Source of the DNA: Actinomycetes bacterium
GTDB lineage: Bacteria > Actinomycetota > Acidimicrobiia > Acidimicrobiales > RAAP-2
DNA length: 45,462 bases
NCBI GenBank assembly: GCA_021803085.1
Contig: JAJZMD010000207.1
Location: forward strand, 1-45,462
Direction of reading: 5' to 3'
Below, in pieces: positions 33,845 through 42,130 of this stretch. The position numbers and the translations under genes are program-made. Within the stretch, counting starts at the first letter, position 1; the number at the start of each line of letters is the position of its first letter. The notes below the pieces were generated by a model. That model was given only the letters and a program-made list of their open reading frames with translations. It did no database searches and was not told the origin of the DNA.

Positions 33845-34242
33845 GCGCACGATAGTCGCAGCTTAAGACCAGCGCGGGGAGCCCGTCTCGCCCATCGAAC
33901 GCTCGTATGCGACGCGCGCGCCCACTCGGTGCTCGCCGCATCCTGGACGCCCCGCGCCCACCGGCCCCACCAAAACAAACGATCGTCCGGTCCCCGATTT
34001 TCCTCCTATCTCCGGGCGAGGACGCCCAGGTCCGCGCGGGGGCGGCACCCCCGGTTTCGGGCCCGCGACCTTCGGGTATGCATCGTCTGGGACCGCACTG
34101 GGGGCGGGCACGACCCCTCGGGGCGGGCACGACCAACTCGGGGCACGGCCCCTCGGGCACGGCCCCTCGGGCACGGCCCCTCGGGCACGGCCCCTCGGGG
34201 CGGGCACAGCCTCGAGACGGAAACTGCGGGAGGCAGACGACC
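33845..34242. other. Intergenic region between the hopanoid operon and the HTH gene
   Basis: About 400 bases without a supported gene. It includes the most A+T-rich stretch nearby (about 33967-34016, with CCAAAACAAACGATCG and ATTTTCCTCCTATC), which may hold the HTH gene promoter, and a 14-bp tandem repeat at 34141-34196 with diverged related copies before it. The frame of the HTH gene is open through here, but its Gly-Pro-Ser-Arg repeats come from the DNA repeats. Confidence 0.5.
34141..34196. repeat. 14-bp tandem repeat, 4 exact copies
   Basis: GGGCACGGCCCCTC at 34141-34154, 34155-34168, 34169-34182 and 34183-34196. Diverged forms precede it from about 34105. It ends 46 bases before the HTH gene start. 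Confidence 0.9.
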
Positions 34243-34746
34243 ATGGTGCAGCACCTCATGGACAGCGGGCAGCGGGTACCTGTCGACCGCGAAGAAGCGC
34301 ACGGGCACCCGTCGCGTGGCGCAGCGAAACCGAGGATCGGATCCGGGAGCCGCGACGGTCCCGGCGCCAATGGCCATCGAAGCGGGGCCGGTGGCGATCG
34401 CGGGACACGATACGGCGATGCGACGCTCGGTGCGCTGCTCGCGTTGTCCGACGCGCTGGCCGAGATGAGCAACGACCAGCGGCTGCTCGAACGGCGGCTC
34501 CGGGAGATCCACCGCCAACGGTCCGAGGGACGCGCGTGGCGCGACATCCTGGACGAAGAGGACGAGCCGGGGACGATGCAGGTGGTGAGCCGCATGCTCG
34601 CCGGCCTCGCCAGAGCCAGCGGCAGGCTGCGAAAGGAGCTCGTCGACGCCCTGCGCCGCGAGGGTGTGAGCATCCCGGGCATCGCAAAGCTCTTCGGCGT
34701 GACCCACCAGCGCGTGTCGAACCTCTTGCGGCGATCGGGCGATTGA
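34243..34746 (+). CDS. Helix-turn-helix protein, sigma region 4-like C-terminus
   Basis: A 167-residue protein. The N-terminal 60 residues are Gly/Arg-rich and look disordered. Residues 70-125 form helical sequence (LSDALAEMSNDQRLLERRLR, then GRAWRDILDEEDEPGTM). The C-terminus has a clear helix-turn-helix, VSIPGIAKLFGVTHQRVSNLL, similar to sigma-70 region 4 type domains in small actinobacterial DNA-binding proteins. ATG 34243 has GGGAGG nine bases upstream. It is divergent from the hopanoid operon, so it is a candidate regulator of it; that is inference from position only. Confidence 0.72.
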   Translation: MVQHLMDSGQRVPVDREEAHGHPSRGAAKPRIGSGSRDGPGANGHRSGAGGDRGTRYGDATLGALLALSDALAEMSNDQRLLERRLREIHRQRSEGRAWRDILDEEDEPGTMQVVSRMLAGLARASGRLRKELVDALRREGVSIPGIAKLFGVTHQRVSNLLRRSGD

Positions 34747-34873
34747 CGCTGATGATTGGCGCTGAGGAACAGCCAGGTGCACCGAGGAGCTCGAGAAGCT
34801 AGAACGAGCGACGCGCGCAGGTCGGGACCAAAGACACTTCGGTGGGTCCAGCGCGGCTGATAAGAAAGCGCAC

Positions 34874-36004
34874 GTGAAACTGGCGATCGCTGCGGAGACC
34901 GTCGCGGGCGAGCGAAGGGTGGCCGTGGTCCCCGACGTCGCGAAACGCCTGGTCTCGGCGGGATGGTCCGTCTCGGTCCAGTCGGGCGCCGGAGTCCAGG
35001 CGGCCTTCACCGATGCCGACTACGCGGCGGCGGGGGCGGAGGTGTCCCCGGATGCCGCGTCGTGCCTTACAGGCGCGGCAGCCGTCGTGCGGGTGCAGCC
35101 GCTCGGCGTGCAAGACGCCTCTTTCGTGCCCGAGGGCTCGGCGGTGCTCAGCTTCCTGCAGCCGGCTGCCGCGGTCGACGCCTTGCGGGTGCTCTCGGCC
35201 AAGCGCTGCAGCGTCTTCAGCTTCGACCTCCTGCCCCGCATCAGCAGGGCGCAGTCGATGGACGCCCTGTCGTCGCAGGCGACGGTCTCGGGCTATCGCG
35301 CCGCGCTCGCGGCGGCGACCCACCTCGGGAGGTTCTTCCCGATGCTCATGACGGCGGCCGGGACCGTCCCCCCGGCGAAGGTGCTCGTCATGGGTGCGGG
35401 GGTGGCGGGCCTCCAGGCGATCGCCACCTGCCGGCGCCTCGGCGCCGTCGTGCGCGCCTACGACGTGCGCGCGGCGGCGAAGGAGGAGGCCGAGAGCCTC
35501 GGAGCGACCTTCGTCGACCTGGGTGTGAGCGCGGAGGGTGATGGTGGCTACGCCCGCGAGCTCACGCCCGAGGAGGTCGCCGCACAGCAACGGGCCCTCG
35601 CAGACGAAGTCGCGAAGGCCGATGCCGTCGTCACGACCGCGGCAGTCCCCGGCCGGCGTGCGCCCGTGCTCGTGACGCGGGCCATGGTGGAGGCGATGGG
35701 GACGGGAGCGGTGGTCGTGGACATGGCAGCGGACTCCGGCGGCAATTGCGAGGTCACCGAACGCGGCAAGGACGTCGTGGTGAACGGCACCACCGTCGTG
35801 GGCATGGCCAACCCCCCGTCGGGGATGCCGACCCATGCGAGCGCGCTCTACGCGCGCAACGTTCAGAACGTCCTCGCACTGCTCTCCACCGACGGCGTGG
35901 TGGCGCCGGACTGGGACGACGAGATCGTGGCCGGGATGTGCGTCCTGCGAGAGGGCGAGCCGGCGAGCGCGTCCACCGCCGAGCTGCTCGGGAGCACGTC
36001 GTGA
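34874..36004 (+). CDS. pntAA: NAD(P) transhydrogenase alpha subunit, part 1 (soluble NAD domain)
   Basis: NAD(H)-binding domain I of the proton-translocating transhydrogenase, which uses the proton gradient to reduce NADP with NADH. The 376-residue product has PAKVLVMGAGVAGLQAIATCRRLGA (Rossmann fold), the R/Q region SRAQSMDALSSQATVSGYRAAL, and VDMAADSGGNCEVT. GTG 34874 is used. A GATAAG nine bases before it may be a -10, in which case the leader is very short. Its stop overlaps the next gene as GTGA. The three-gene form (alpha1, alpha2, beta) is common outside enterobacteria. Confidence 0.94.
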   Translation: MKLAIAAETVAGERRVAVVPDVAKRLVSAGWSVSVQSGAGVQAAFTDADYAAAGAEVSPDAASCLTGAAAVVRVQPLGVQDASFVPEGSAVLSFLQPAAAVDALRVLSAKRCSVFSFDLLPRISRAQSMDALSSQATVSGYRAALAAATHLGRFFPMLMTAAGTVPPAKVLVMGAGVAGLQAIATCRRLGAVVRAYDVRAAAKEEAESLGATFVDLGVSAEGDGGYARELTPEEVAAQQRALADEVAKADAVVTTAAVPGRRAPVLVTRAMVEAMGTGAVVVDMAADSGGNCEVTERGKDVVVNGTTVVGMANPPSGMPTHASALYARNVQNVLALLSTDGVVAPDWDDEIVAGMCVLREGEPASASTAELLGSTS

Positions 36005-36420
36005 CCGGGATCGTCTGGTACCTCACGATCTTCGTGCTCGCCGCATTCGTCGGCTACGAAGTCATCTCGAAGGTGCCGAGCATCCTGCACACGCCCCTCA
36101 TGTCAGGGTCCAACGCGATCCACGGCATCGTGCTGGTCGGCGCGCTGTTCATCATGGGCGAGGCAACCGGCCCAGCCCAGCTGGTGCTCGGCTTCGTCAC
36201 GGTGTTCCTCGCCACCTTGAACATCGTCGGCGGCTTCGTCGTGACCGACCGGATGCTCGAGATGTTCCACGCGAAACCCGAGCGTTCCTCGTCGCCCGCA
36301 CCCCCAGCACCTCCCGCGGCAGCTCCTCCGGCCGAGGTGCCCGCGGCGGCTCCTCCGGCCGAGGTGCCCGCGGCGGCTCCCGCAGCCGAGGTGCCCGGAG
36401 CAGAGAGCAGAGGACCGTGA
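36001..36420 (+). CDS. pntAB: NAD(P) transhydrogenase alpha subunit, part 2 (membrane)
   Basis: Small membrane subunit (domain II part), 139 residues with three to four helices, including YEVISKVPSILHTPLMSGSNAIHGI, which is highly conserved in the family. After about residue 95 comes a Pro/Ala/Glu tail made of three 27-bp repeats (36316-36396), encoding AAAPPAEVP. Such tails are variable and usually dispensable. Start GTG overlaps the pntAA stop and its own stop overlaps pntB as GTGA. Confidence 0.92.
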   Translation: MTGIVWYLTIFVLAAFVGYEVISKVPSILHTPLMSGSNAIHGIVLVGALFIMGEATGPAQLVLGFVTVFLATLNIVGGFVVTDRMLEMFHAKPERSSSPAPPAPPAAAPPAEVPAAAPPAEVPAAAPAAEVPGAESRGP

Positions 36421-37847
36421 CCGCCCTCCTGCACGGTTTCTCGTTCCCGCTGTCGACGTGGCGCTCCGCCGTCTACCTCGTCGCCATCATCGGCTTCGTC
36501 CTCGCGCTGAAGGGGCTCAGCTTCCCTCGCCACGCGCGCCGGGGCAACCTCCTCGGCGCGGGAGCGGCGCTGATCGCCGTCGGCATGACCTTCTCGGCGG
36601 GGACAGTGAACCATTCTGCTCGGAACCTCGGGCTCGCCTTCGGGGCGATGGCGCTCGGCACGGTGGTGGCTGTGCCGGCGGCACGCCTCGTGAAGATGAC
36701 CGCGATGCCCCAGATGGTCGCGATGTTCAACGGAGTAGGCGGCGGCGCGGCAGCCCTCATCTCGGTGATCGAGCTCCTGCACGTCCACGGCACCGGGGTG
36801 AGCCCGGCGACGTACGTGATCGTGGAAGCGGTGCTCGGCGTGCTCATCGGCTGCGTGTCGTTCGCCGGCAGCGCGATCTCGTTCGCCAAGCTCCAGGAGC
36901 TCATGCCGACGCGACCGATCGTGTACCCGGCCCAGCAGCCGATCAACGCCGTGGTGGGCGCGGGCATCCTCGCCTTGTTCGTGACGTCGGTCGTGACGGG
37001 CTCCGTCGCCTACGTCTTCGGCGTCCTGGGTCTCTCGCTCGTCCTCGGCGTGGTGTTCACCCTTCCGATCGGCGGCGCAGACGTTCCCGTCCTCATCTCG
37101 CTGCTCAACGCGTTCACCGGTCTCGCTGTCGCGGCGTCCGGCTTCACCCTCGGGAACCCGCTTCTCATCGTCGCCGGCACCCTCGTCGGCGCGTCCGGCA
37201 TGCTCCTCACGCGTCTCATGAGCAAGGCGATGGGGCGGTCCCTGCCGAACATCCTGTTCAGCGCGTTCGGCGCGGTGGTCACCGCGACCGGGACCGCAGA
37301 GGGGCTCGGCGGGAAGGTCGTGAAGACGTCGACTCCCGACGACGTCGCCGTCCTCCTCGCCTACGCTCGGAAGGTCGCGATCGTCCCGGGATACGGGCTG
37401 GCGGTCGCGCAGGCGCAGCACGTCGTGAAGGAGCTGGCCGACGAGCTGATGACGCGGGGGGTCGAGGTCTTCTACGCGATCCACCCCGTCGCCGGGCGCA
37501 TGCCGGGCCACATGAACGTGCTGCTCGCGGAGGCGAACGTCCCGTACGACGAGCTGAAGGAGATGGACGAGGCGAACCCCGAGCTGCCGACGACGGACGT
37601 CGCGCTCGTCGTCGGCGCGAACGACACCGTCAACCCTGCAGCGATCGACTCGCCGGGCAGCCCGATCTACGGGATGCCGATCGTCCACGCGGACCGGGCT
37701 CAGCACATCGTGTTCCTGAAGCGCTCCATGCGCCCCGGCTTCGCCGGGATCGACAACGCGCTGCTCTTCGACGACAAGACGGTGCTCCTGTTCGGCGACG
37801 CGAAGGACACCCTCCAGAAGCTCGTCTCCTCGGTGAAAGCCGTCTGA
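36417..37847 (+). CDS. pntB: NAD(P) transhydrogenase beta subunit
   Basis: Membrane and NADP(H)-binding subunit, 476 residues. N-terminal two thirds hold about eight helices with the conserved FNGVGGGAAAL and SFAKLQELM segments. The C-terminal NADP domain has IVPGYGLAVAQAQHVVKEL, HPVAGRMPGHMNVLLAEANVPYD, VVGANDTVNPAA and FLKRSMRPGFAGIDN, all canonical. GTG 36417 gives a four-base overlap with pntAB. The set would supply NADPH for biosynthesis, such as MEP-pathway and squalene reactions. Confidence 0.95.
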   Translation: MTALLHGFSFPLSTWRSAVYLVAIIGFVLALKGLSFPRHARRGNLLGAGAALIAVGMTFSAGTVNHSARNLGLAFGAMALGTVVAVPAARLVKMTAMPQMVAMFNGVGGGAAALISVIELLHVHGTGVSPATYVIVEAVLGVLIGCVSFAGSAISFAKLQELMPTRPIVYPAQQPINAVVGAGILALFVTSVVTGSVAYVFGVLGLSLVLGVVFTLPIGGADVPVLISLLNAFTGLAVAASGFTLGNPLLIVAGTLVGASGMLLTRLMSKAMGRSLPNILFSAFGAVVTATGTAEGLGGKVVKTSTPDDVAVLLAYARKVAIVPGYGLAVAQAQHVVKELADELMTRGVEVFYAIHPVAGRMPGHMNVLLAEANVPYDELKEMDEANPELPTTDVALVVGANDTVNPAAIDSPGSPIYGMPIVHADRAQHIVFLKRSMRPGFAGIDNALLFDDKTVLLFGDAKDTLQKLVSSVKAV

Positions 37848-37875
37848 GCGCGCGCTCCTGCGGGGTGACCGTCGG

Positions 37876-37951
37876 CAGTCCGGGTCAGGGGTCGTTCGGC
37901 CCTCCGGGTACGGGCCCCGTCCGCAGCCCGGGCCAGGGGTCGTTCGGCCCT
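37876..37951. repeat. 28-bp direct repeat downstream of pntB
   Basis: Copies at 37876-37903 and 37924-37951 (CAGYCCGGGYCAGGGGTCGT and the following TCGGCCCT region) differ at two positions and are 48 bp apart. They lie in the 138-base gap before the next gene. Confidence 0.75.
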
Positions 37952-37985
37952 ACAAGTTGCCCGGCCCTGCCCGTAATTTCTCGGT

Positions 37986-38483
37986 ATGGCCACGCCTGCT
38001 TCCGACGTCGAGAAGGAAACCCAGGCGGTTTTCATCCGGGACTTCGTCGACGTGGCCCTGCCGGAGGAGCTCGTCAGCGAACGCCTTTCCGAGGGGCAAA
38101 GCTGGCTCGCGCACCTGGCCAACGCCGCCGGCGACGACACCGAGAGCCAGCTCGTGAGGCTCGGCCCGTCCTCGCTCGGGCACCTGGTGGCGCGCGACGT
38201 CCGTGTCCGCCTGGGCCGAGCCACGTGCGGGGAAGCCGGTGTCGTCGTGCCCCTGCGGTGGGAGGACGCGAGGTGGCCGGGTCTCTTCCCGCTGCTCGAC
38301 GGCAACCTGGAGGTGGCGCCGCTCGGACCCGAGCACAGCCGAGTCGTGCTGTCCGCCTCGTACCGACCGCCGTTCGACGCGATGGGAAGGGTGCTCGATC
38401 AGGCGATCTTCCATCGTGTGGCGGAGTCGACGATTCGCTCGTTCCTCCAGAAGGTGGCAGGAGCGCTGCAGGAGCGGGCGTGA
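37986..38483 (+). CDS. Conserved protein of unknown function, possible SRPBCC fold
   Basis: A 165-residue soluble protein that I do not recognise at family level. It has an N-terminal segment KETQAVFIRDFVDVALPEEL, then alternating strand-like pieces (HLVARDVRVRLGRAT, GVVVPLRWEDARWPGLFPLL, LEVAPLGPEHSRVVLSASY) and a C-terminal helix (VAESTIRSFLQKVAGAL). This order resembles the START/SRPBCC lipid-binding fold, which I offer only as a guess. ATG 37986 has no strong Shine-Dalgarno. It precedes the ctaG-UbiB-like pair. Confidence 0.75.
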   Translation: MATPASDVEKETQAVFIRDFVDVALPEELVSERLSEGQSWLAHLANAAGDDTESQLVRLGPSSLGHLVARDVRVRLGRATCGEAGVVVPLRWEDARWPGLFPLLDGNLEVAPLGPEHSRVVLSASYRPPFDAMGRVLDQAIFHRVAESTIRSFLQKVAGALQERA

Positions 38484-38606
38484 CATCCTGACGGTCCTGA
38501 AGGGTGGGGGCCGGCCCTTCGCCGAACGGGCGCCTGGTGCTCCTCCGGTCTGCGACGCGGGAAGGTCTAGGCTCCACGGCGCGCGCTGAGCGCAGGCACG
38601 CTTGCC

Positions 38607-39683
38607 ATGACGCACCACCTCTTCCCGTCGCTCGCTCTCCTGCCGCCGCTCGCGGGGGGCCAGTTCCTCCGGGCGGACCTGGCCCCCGTGCCGATCGTGG
38701 TGCTCGCGTGCGGGCTCGCGCTCTACCTCTGGGGCGTCGTTCGCCAGAACCGGCTCCATCCCCGCCATCTCTGGTCCGCGCGCCGCACGGCCGCCTTCGT
38801 CGGGAGCACGGCGGTGAGCGCCGTCGCAGTGGTGAGCTTCCTCGGCGCGTACGACAGGACGCTCTTCTGGGACCACATGATCCAGCACCTGCTCCTGATC
38901 ATGGTGGCTGCGATCCTTCTGGCCGCCTCGTCGCCCGTCGACTTGCTCTGGCTCGCCACCTCCGGCCCGGCGCACCGCCGGGTGACCGCCTGGCTGCGGA
39001 GCGGTCCCGCGCGGGTGGCGGGGCACCCCGCCACCGCCTTCGTCCTGTACGGGCTCCTCGTGCCGATCACGCACCTCACGGTCCTCTTCAACTGGGCGAT
39101 CGAGTCCGAAGCGGTGGACCAGCTCGACCACTTCCTGTTCCTCGCGATCGGCTACCTCTTCTGGCGCCAGATCTTCGGCGCCGAGCCGAACCGGTACCGG
39201 ACGCAGCCGCCGATGCGCGCGCTGCTGCTCTTCCTCGCCGTCCCGGTCGACACCTTCGTGGGGCTCACGCTCAGCCTGGAGAAGGGCGAGATCTTCCCGG
39301 CGTTCACGGCCGAGCGGCGGACCTGGGGACCGTCACTGGTCACGGACCTGCACATCGGGGGAGTGGTCATGTGGGTCGGAGGGGACGTCCTGATGATGCT
39401 CGCCCTCATCCCCGTCGTGCTGGCATGGGTCAGACGGGAAGAGCGGCGTGCCGACCTCTTCGACCGCGAGCTCGACGCCTACCTCCCGCGGCAGCTCCCT
39501 GGCGGCCAGCCGACAGCGGGGTTCGCGCTCGGGCGGCTTCGCTCCAGCAGCGTGCCGCCCGTCGAGACCCCCGGCCCCACCAGCCCGACCTCCGACGCCG
39601 GCGCTCCGGGGCCTGCATCGCGTGCGTCCGAGCACTCGGCACCCTTCGAGACGGGCCCGGCGGGCTCGGCCGCGGGCGGATGA
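38607..39683 (+). CDS. ctaG: Cytochrome c oxidase assembly protein, CtaG (caa3) family
   Basis: Membrane protein thought to help deliver copper to the oxidase. The 358-residue product has about seven helices, with His residues in WDHMIQHLLLIM, the DHFLFLAIGYLFWRQIFG segment and LHIGGVVMWVGGDVLMM, all typical of the Bacillus CtaG-type family rather than mitochondrial Cox11. A 70-residue Pro/Ser/Ala-rich cytoplasmic tail follows. The stop overlaps the next gene as ATGA. It is far from the ctaC/D/E/F genes but belongs to the same system. Confidence 0.88.
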   Translation: MTHHLFPSLALLPPLAGGQFLRADLAPVPIVVLACGLALYLWGVVRQNRLHPRHLWSARRTAAFVGSTAVSAVAVVSFLGAYDRTLFWDHMIQHLLLIMVAAILLAASSPVDLLWLATSGPAHRRVTAWLRSGPARVAGHPATAFVLYGLLVPITHLTVLFNWAIESEAVDQLDHFLFLAIGYLFWRQIFGAEPNRYRTQPPMRALLLFLAVPVDTFVGLTLSLEKGEIFPAFTAERRTWGPSLVTDLHIGGVVMWVGGDVLMMLALIPVVLAWVRREERRADLFDRELDAYLPRQLPGGQPTAGFALGRLRSSSVPPVETPGPTSPTSDAGAPGPASRASEHSAPFETGPAGSAAGG

Positions 39684-41245
39684 GGGACGCCGGGGTCCGC
39701 GGTGCCGGCACAGCGCGCACCGTAAGCCCAGACTCCGCGACGCTGCAGGGCTCGCCCGCCTCTGCGGTCTCCCCGGGGTTGCCGCCGGGGCGCACGCTGC
39801 ACGAGGCGGTGCCGCGTGTCCACCGTCGGCGGCTCCCGAGCCCCACCCGTCGCCAGCTCCTTGCCCGTGCCGGCCAGATCGCGCGATCGGGATGGCGCCG
39901 CCTCGCGCCGCTCGCGGTCCGTGCGCTCGTGCACCTGCGCCACGGCCGAGGGCTGCTTCCCGGGTCGGCGGCGGCCCGGCCCCTCCGGCAGGTGTGCGAG
40001 GACCTCGGCGGGACGTTCGTCAAGTTCGGCCAGCTGGTGGCATCTTCCCCGGGTCTCTTCGGCGACGACGTCGCGGGGGAGTTCCGCGCCTTGCTCGACA
40101 CCGGTCCACCCGTCGAGTTCGACGCCGTGCGCGAGCGTGTCGAGGCCGACCTCGGGATGGCCCTGGAGGAGGCCTTCGCGGACCTCGACCCCCGACCGAT
40201 CGGCAGAGCCTCCATCGCCATCGTCTACCGCGGGCACCTCCACGACGGGCGCGAGGTGGCGGTGAAGGTCCTGCGCCCGGGGATCGAGCTCGCGATCGCG
40301 GCCGACCTCAGGGTCATGGTCCCGCTGGCCGAGCTGGTCGCGAAGGAGACGGGAGAGCAGATCGCGGGCTCGGTGCTCCAATTGCTCGACGGGCTCCGCC
40401 AGCAGCTCGGCGAGGAGCTCGACCTTCGCAACGAGGCGAGGGCGCTCGCGCACTTCCGAGCCCTGCTCTCCGAGTCCCATCTCGACCGCATCGTGGTGCC
40501 CGAGCCGTACCCGGCGTTCTCCGGTCAGAACGTGCTCACGATGGAGCTGCTGCACGGCGTGGCGATCGACGACCTCGCCACCGCGGCGGCGAGGGGCCAG
40601 GACCCTGTGCCACTCGTCGAGCAGGTCGTGCGGGCGTTCTTCACCACCACGGTCCGGTGGGGCGCGTTCCACGGCGACCTCCACGCCGGCAACATGCTCC
40701 TGCTCGAGGACGGTCGCCTCGGCATCATCGACTGGGGGATCGTCGGGCGGCTCGACCGCGAGACCCACCGCTTCGTCCTCCGCCTCCTCGACGCCGCGCT
40801 CGGCGACCAGGCAGCGTGGCCCGACATCACGGCGCACCTCACGCGCGTCTACGGGCGTGCAATCCAGGTGGGGCTCGGGATGTCCGACGAGGCTCTGACC
40901 GCCTTTCTCCGCGGGATCGTCGAACCGGCCCTCACCCGCCCCTTCGGGGAGGTGAGCCTGGCCGGAATGCTCGAGGCGCCGCTCGTCCAGGCGGCGAAGG
41001 CCCGCGGGGCGAGTGCCCACGAGCGACCCTTGCGGTCGGTGCTGCTCCGGTTGCGGACGAACCGCGAGATGAGGCGCCTCGCCGACGAGGCCGGAGGGCT
41101 GATGTCGGAATTCACACGGGGCGCGTTCCTCCTCGCCAAGCAGTTCATGTACTTCGAGCGCTACGGCAAGCTCTTTCTCGCAGACCGGCCGATCCTCGCG
41201 GACCGCGAGTTCCTCACCGCGCTGGTCGAGGAGGTGCGGGAATGA
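39680..41245 (+). CDS. ABC1/UbiB family atypical kinase-like protein
   Basis: The 521-residue product has the ABC1 hallmarks in order: the family-specific KxGQ region (LGGTFVKFGQLVASSPGLF), the Ala-rich nucleotide loop in PIGRASIAIVYRG, Lys in VAVKVLRPG, the catalytic HGDLHAGNML and metal-binding IDWGIVGRL. UbiB-type proteins help quinone biosynthesis or lipid handling; in an actinobacterium the quinone would be menaquinone, so the precise role is unknown. The first 70 residues are low-complexity. ATG 39680 overlaps ctaG by four bases, suggesting linked expression. Confidence 0.88.
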   Translation: MRDAGVRGAGTARTVSPDSATLQGSPASAVSPGLPPGRTLHEAVPRVHRRRLPSPTRRQLLARAGQIARSGWRRLAPLAVRALVHLRHGRGLLPGSAAARPLRQVCEDLGGTFVKFGQLVASSPGLFGDDVAGEFRALLDTGPPVEFDAVRERVEADLGMALEEAFADLDPRPIGRASIAIVYRGHLHDGREVAVKVLRPGIELAIAADLRVMVPLAELVAKETGEQIAGSVLQLLDGLRQQLGEELDLRNEARALAHFRALLSESHLDRIVVPEPYPAFSGQNVLTMELLHGVAIDDLATAAARGQDPVPLVEQVVRAFFTTTVRWGAFHGDLHAGNMLLLEDGRLGIIDWGIVGRLDRETHRFVLRLLDAALGDQAAWPDITAHLTRVYGRAIQVGLGMSDEALTAFLRGIVEPALTRPFGEVSLAGMLEAPLVQAAKARGASAHERPLRSVLLRLRTNREMRRLADEAGGLMSEFTRGAFLLAKQFMYFERYGKLFLADRPILADREFLTALVEEVRE

Positions 41246-41297
41246 CGACCTGCGAGCAAGCCTGGGCCTGACGACCGTCGCCGGCCCTCATCTCGTG

Positions 41298-41320
41298 GGC
41301 GCCGCCTCCCCGCCGGCGCC
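41298..41320. terminator. Hairpin between convergent genes
   Basis: Stem GGCGCCG (41298-41304) with CGGCGCC (41314-41320) and a nine-base loop, between the UbiB-like gene and mscL, which converge here. No U-tract. Confidence 0.45.
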
Positions 41321-41331
41321 GCCGGTCCGTA

Positions 41332-41373
41332 CTGCCCTTACTGAACTGCCCTTACTGAGCTGCCCTTACTGAG
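41332..41373 (-). repeat. 14-bp tandem repeat spanning the mscL stop codon
   Basis: Three units of CTGCCCTTACTGAR at 41332-41345, 41346-41359 and 41360-41373. The TAA of mscL (41368-41366) is in the third unit, so each unit carries a copy of the gene's CAG-TAA end. Confidence 0.85.
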
Positions 41374-41788
41374 CGGGGAGCTCGCTCGTGCAGTACATGC
41401 ACCTCGTCGCGGCCAACGGGAGGTTCGCGGACAGGCAGTAGGGGCAGGACTTCACGGACGGCGGAGCGCCGAACACGGATGCCCCGCGGCGCGCCTCGGT
41501 GCGCTTGTAGGGGATGACGATCGCGAGGTACACGACGACCATGAAGATGACGAAGTACACGGCCGCCGCGATCAAGGTGCCGAAGTTCACGAAGGTGCTC
41601 GTGTTCCCCGCGGCGCCGAGCTGGACCCCGAGGGCGATCGGGTGGTCGCCTTGGGCCCGGTTCACCAGCGGGTTGATGACCCCTGTGGTGAACGCCTTGA
41701 TGAGGCCGCTGAAGGCGAGTGCGACTACCAGGCCGACCGCCATCACGACGACGTTTCCCTGCATCAGGAAGTTGCGGAACCCTTTCAT
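41366..41788 (-). CDS. mscL: Large-conductance mechanosensitive channel with C-terminal zinc ribbon
   Basis: Safety valve opened by membrane tension on osmotic down-shock. The 140-residue product has the MscL start MKGFRNFLMQGNVVVMAVGL with the first helix, the loop, and a second helix at about 72-93 ending in IPYKRTEAR. The usual C-terminal helical bundle is missing. Instead residues 111-140 contain CPYC (115, 118) and CMYC (130, 133), a zinc-ribbon pattern. ATG 41788 is preceded by GAGGAG. Confidence 0.9.
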   Translation of the reverse strand: MKGFRNFLMQGNVVVMAVGLVVALAFSGLIKAFTTGVINPLVNRAQGDHPIALGVQLGAAGNTSTFVNFGTLIAAAVYFVIFMVVVYLAIVIPYKRTEARRGASVFGAPPSVKSCPYCLSANLPLAATRCMYCTSELPAQ

Positions 41789-41923
41789 CGCCACTCCTCG
41801 CGTGCTCCCGTGCGGGCCCGGTCCCTCCGGGCCCTGACGAGATTGTGCTGCAAACGAGGCCGAGGTGCCCGGTATGCTCCTTTCGATCCGGGCGGCCGTG
41901 CCGCAAGGGACGGGAGGTTGCCG

Positions 41924-42121
41924 GTGAAGGTCGTGGTGGACTTCGGCGTGTGCGCGAGCAACGCCGTGTGCATGGGCATCGTTCCCGAGGTCTTCGAAGT
42001 GCGGGACGACGGGTACCTCTACGTGCTCGACGAGCACCCGCCCGAGGTTCTGCGCGACCGGCTGCGTGAGGCGGTCAAGAGCTGCCCGACCGGCGCGATC
42101 ACGCTGCTCGAGGACGACTGA
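41924..42121 (+). CDS. Ferredoxin, 3Fe-4S type
   Basis: A 65-residue electron carrier. It has the single-cluster pattern of actinobacterial 3Fe-4S ferredoxins: Cys in DFGVCASNAVCMGIVPEVFEV (Cys-x5-Cys) and the last Cys in SCPTGAI. The residue aligned with the second Cys of 4Fe-4S proteins is not Cys. These proteins often serve cytochromes P450, but none is nearby. GTG 41924 follows GGGAGG by six bases; TTG 41918 is a weaker option. gltX begins nine bases after its stop. Confidence 0.88.
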   Translation: MKVVVDFGVCASNAVCMGIVPEVFEVRDDGYLYVLDEHPPEVLRDRLREAVKSCPTGAITLLEDD

Positions 42122-42130
42122 GCCGGAGGC

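Noticed and set aside
33907-34242. N-terminal extension of the HTH protein
   Set aside because: Its Pro/Gly/Ser/Arg repeats are a by-product of the 14-bp DNA repeat, and a good ribosome-binding site precedes ATG 34243.
34859-34864. GATAAG as the -10 box of pntAA
   Set aside because: No matching -35 at 16-18 bases; too weak to list as a promoter.
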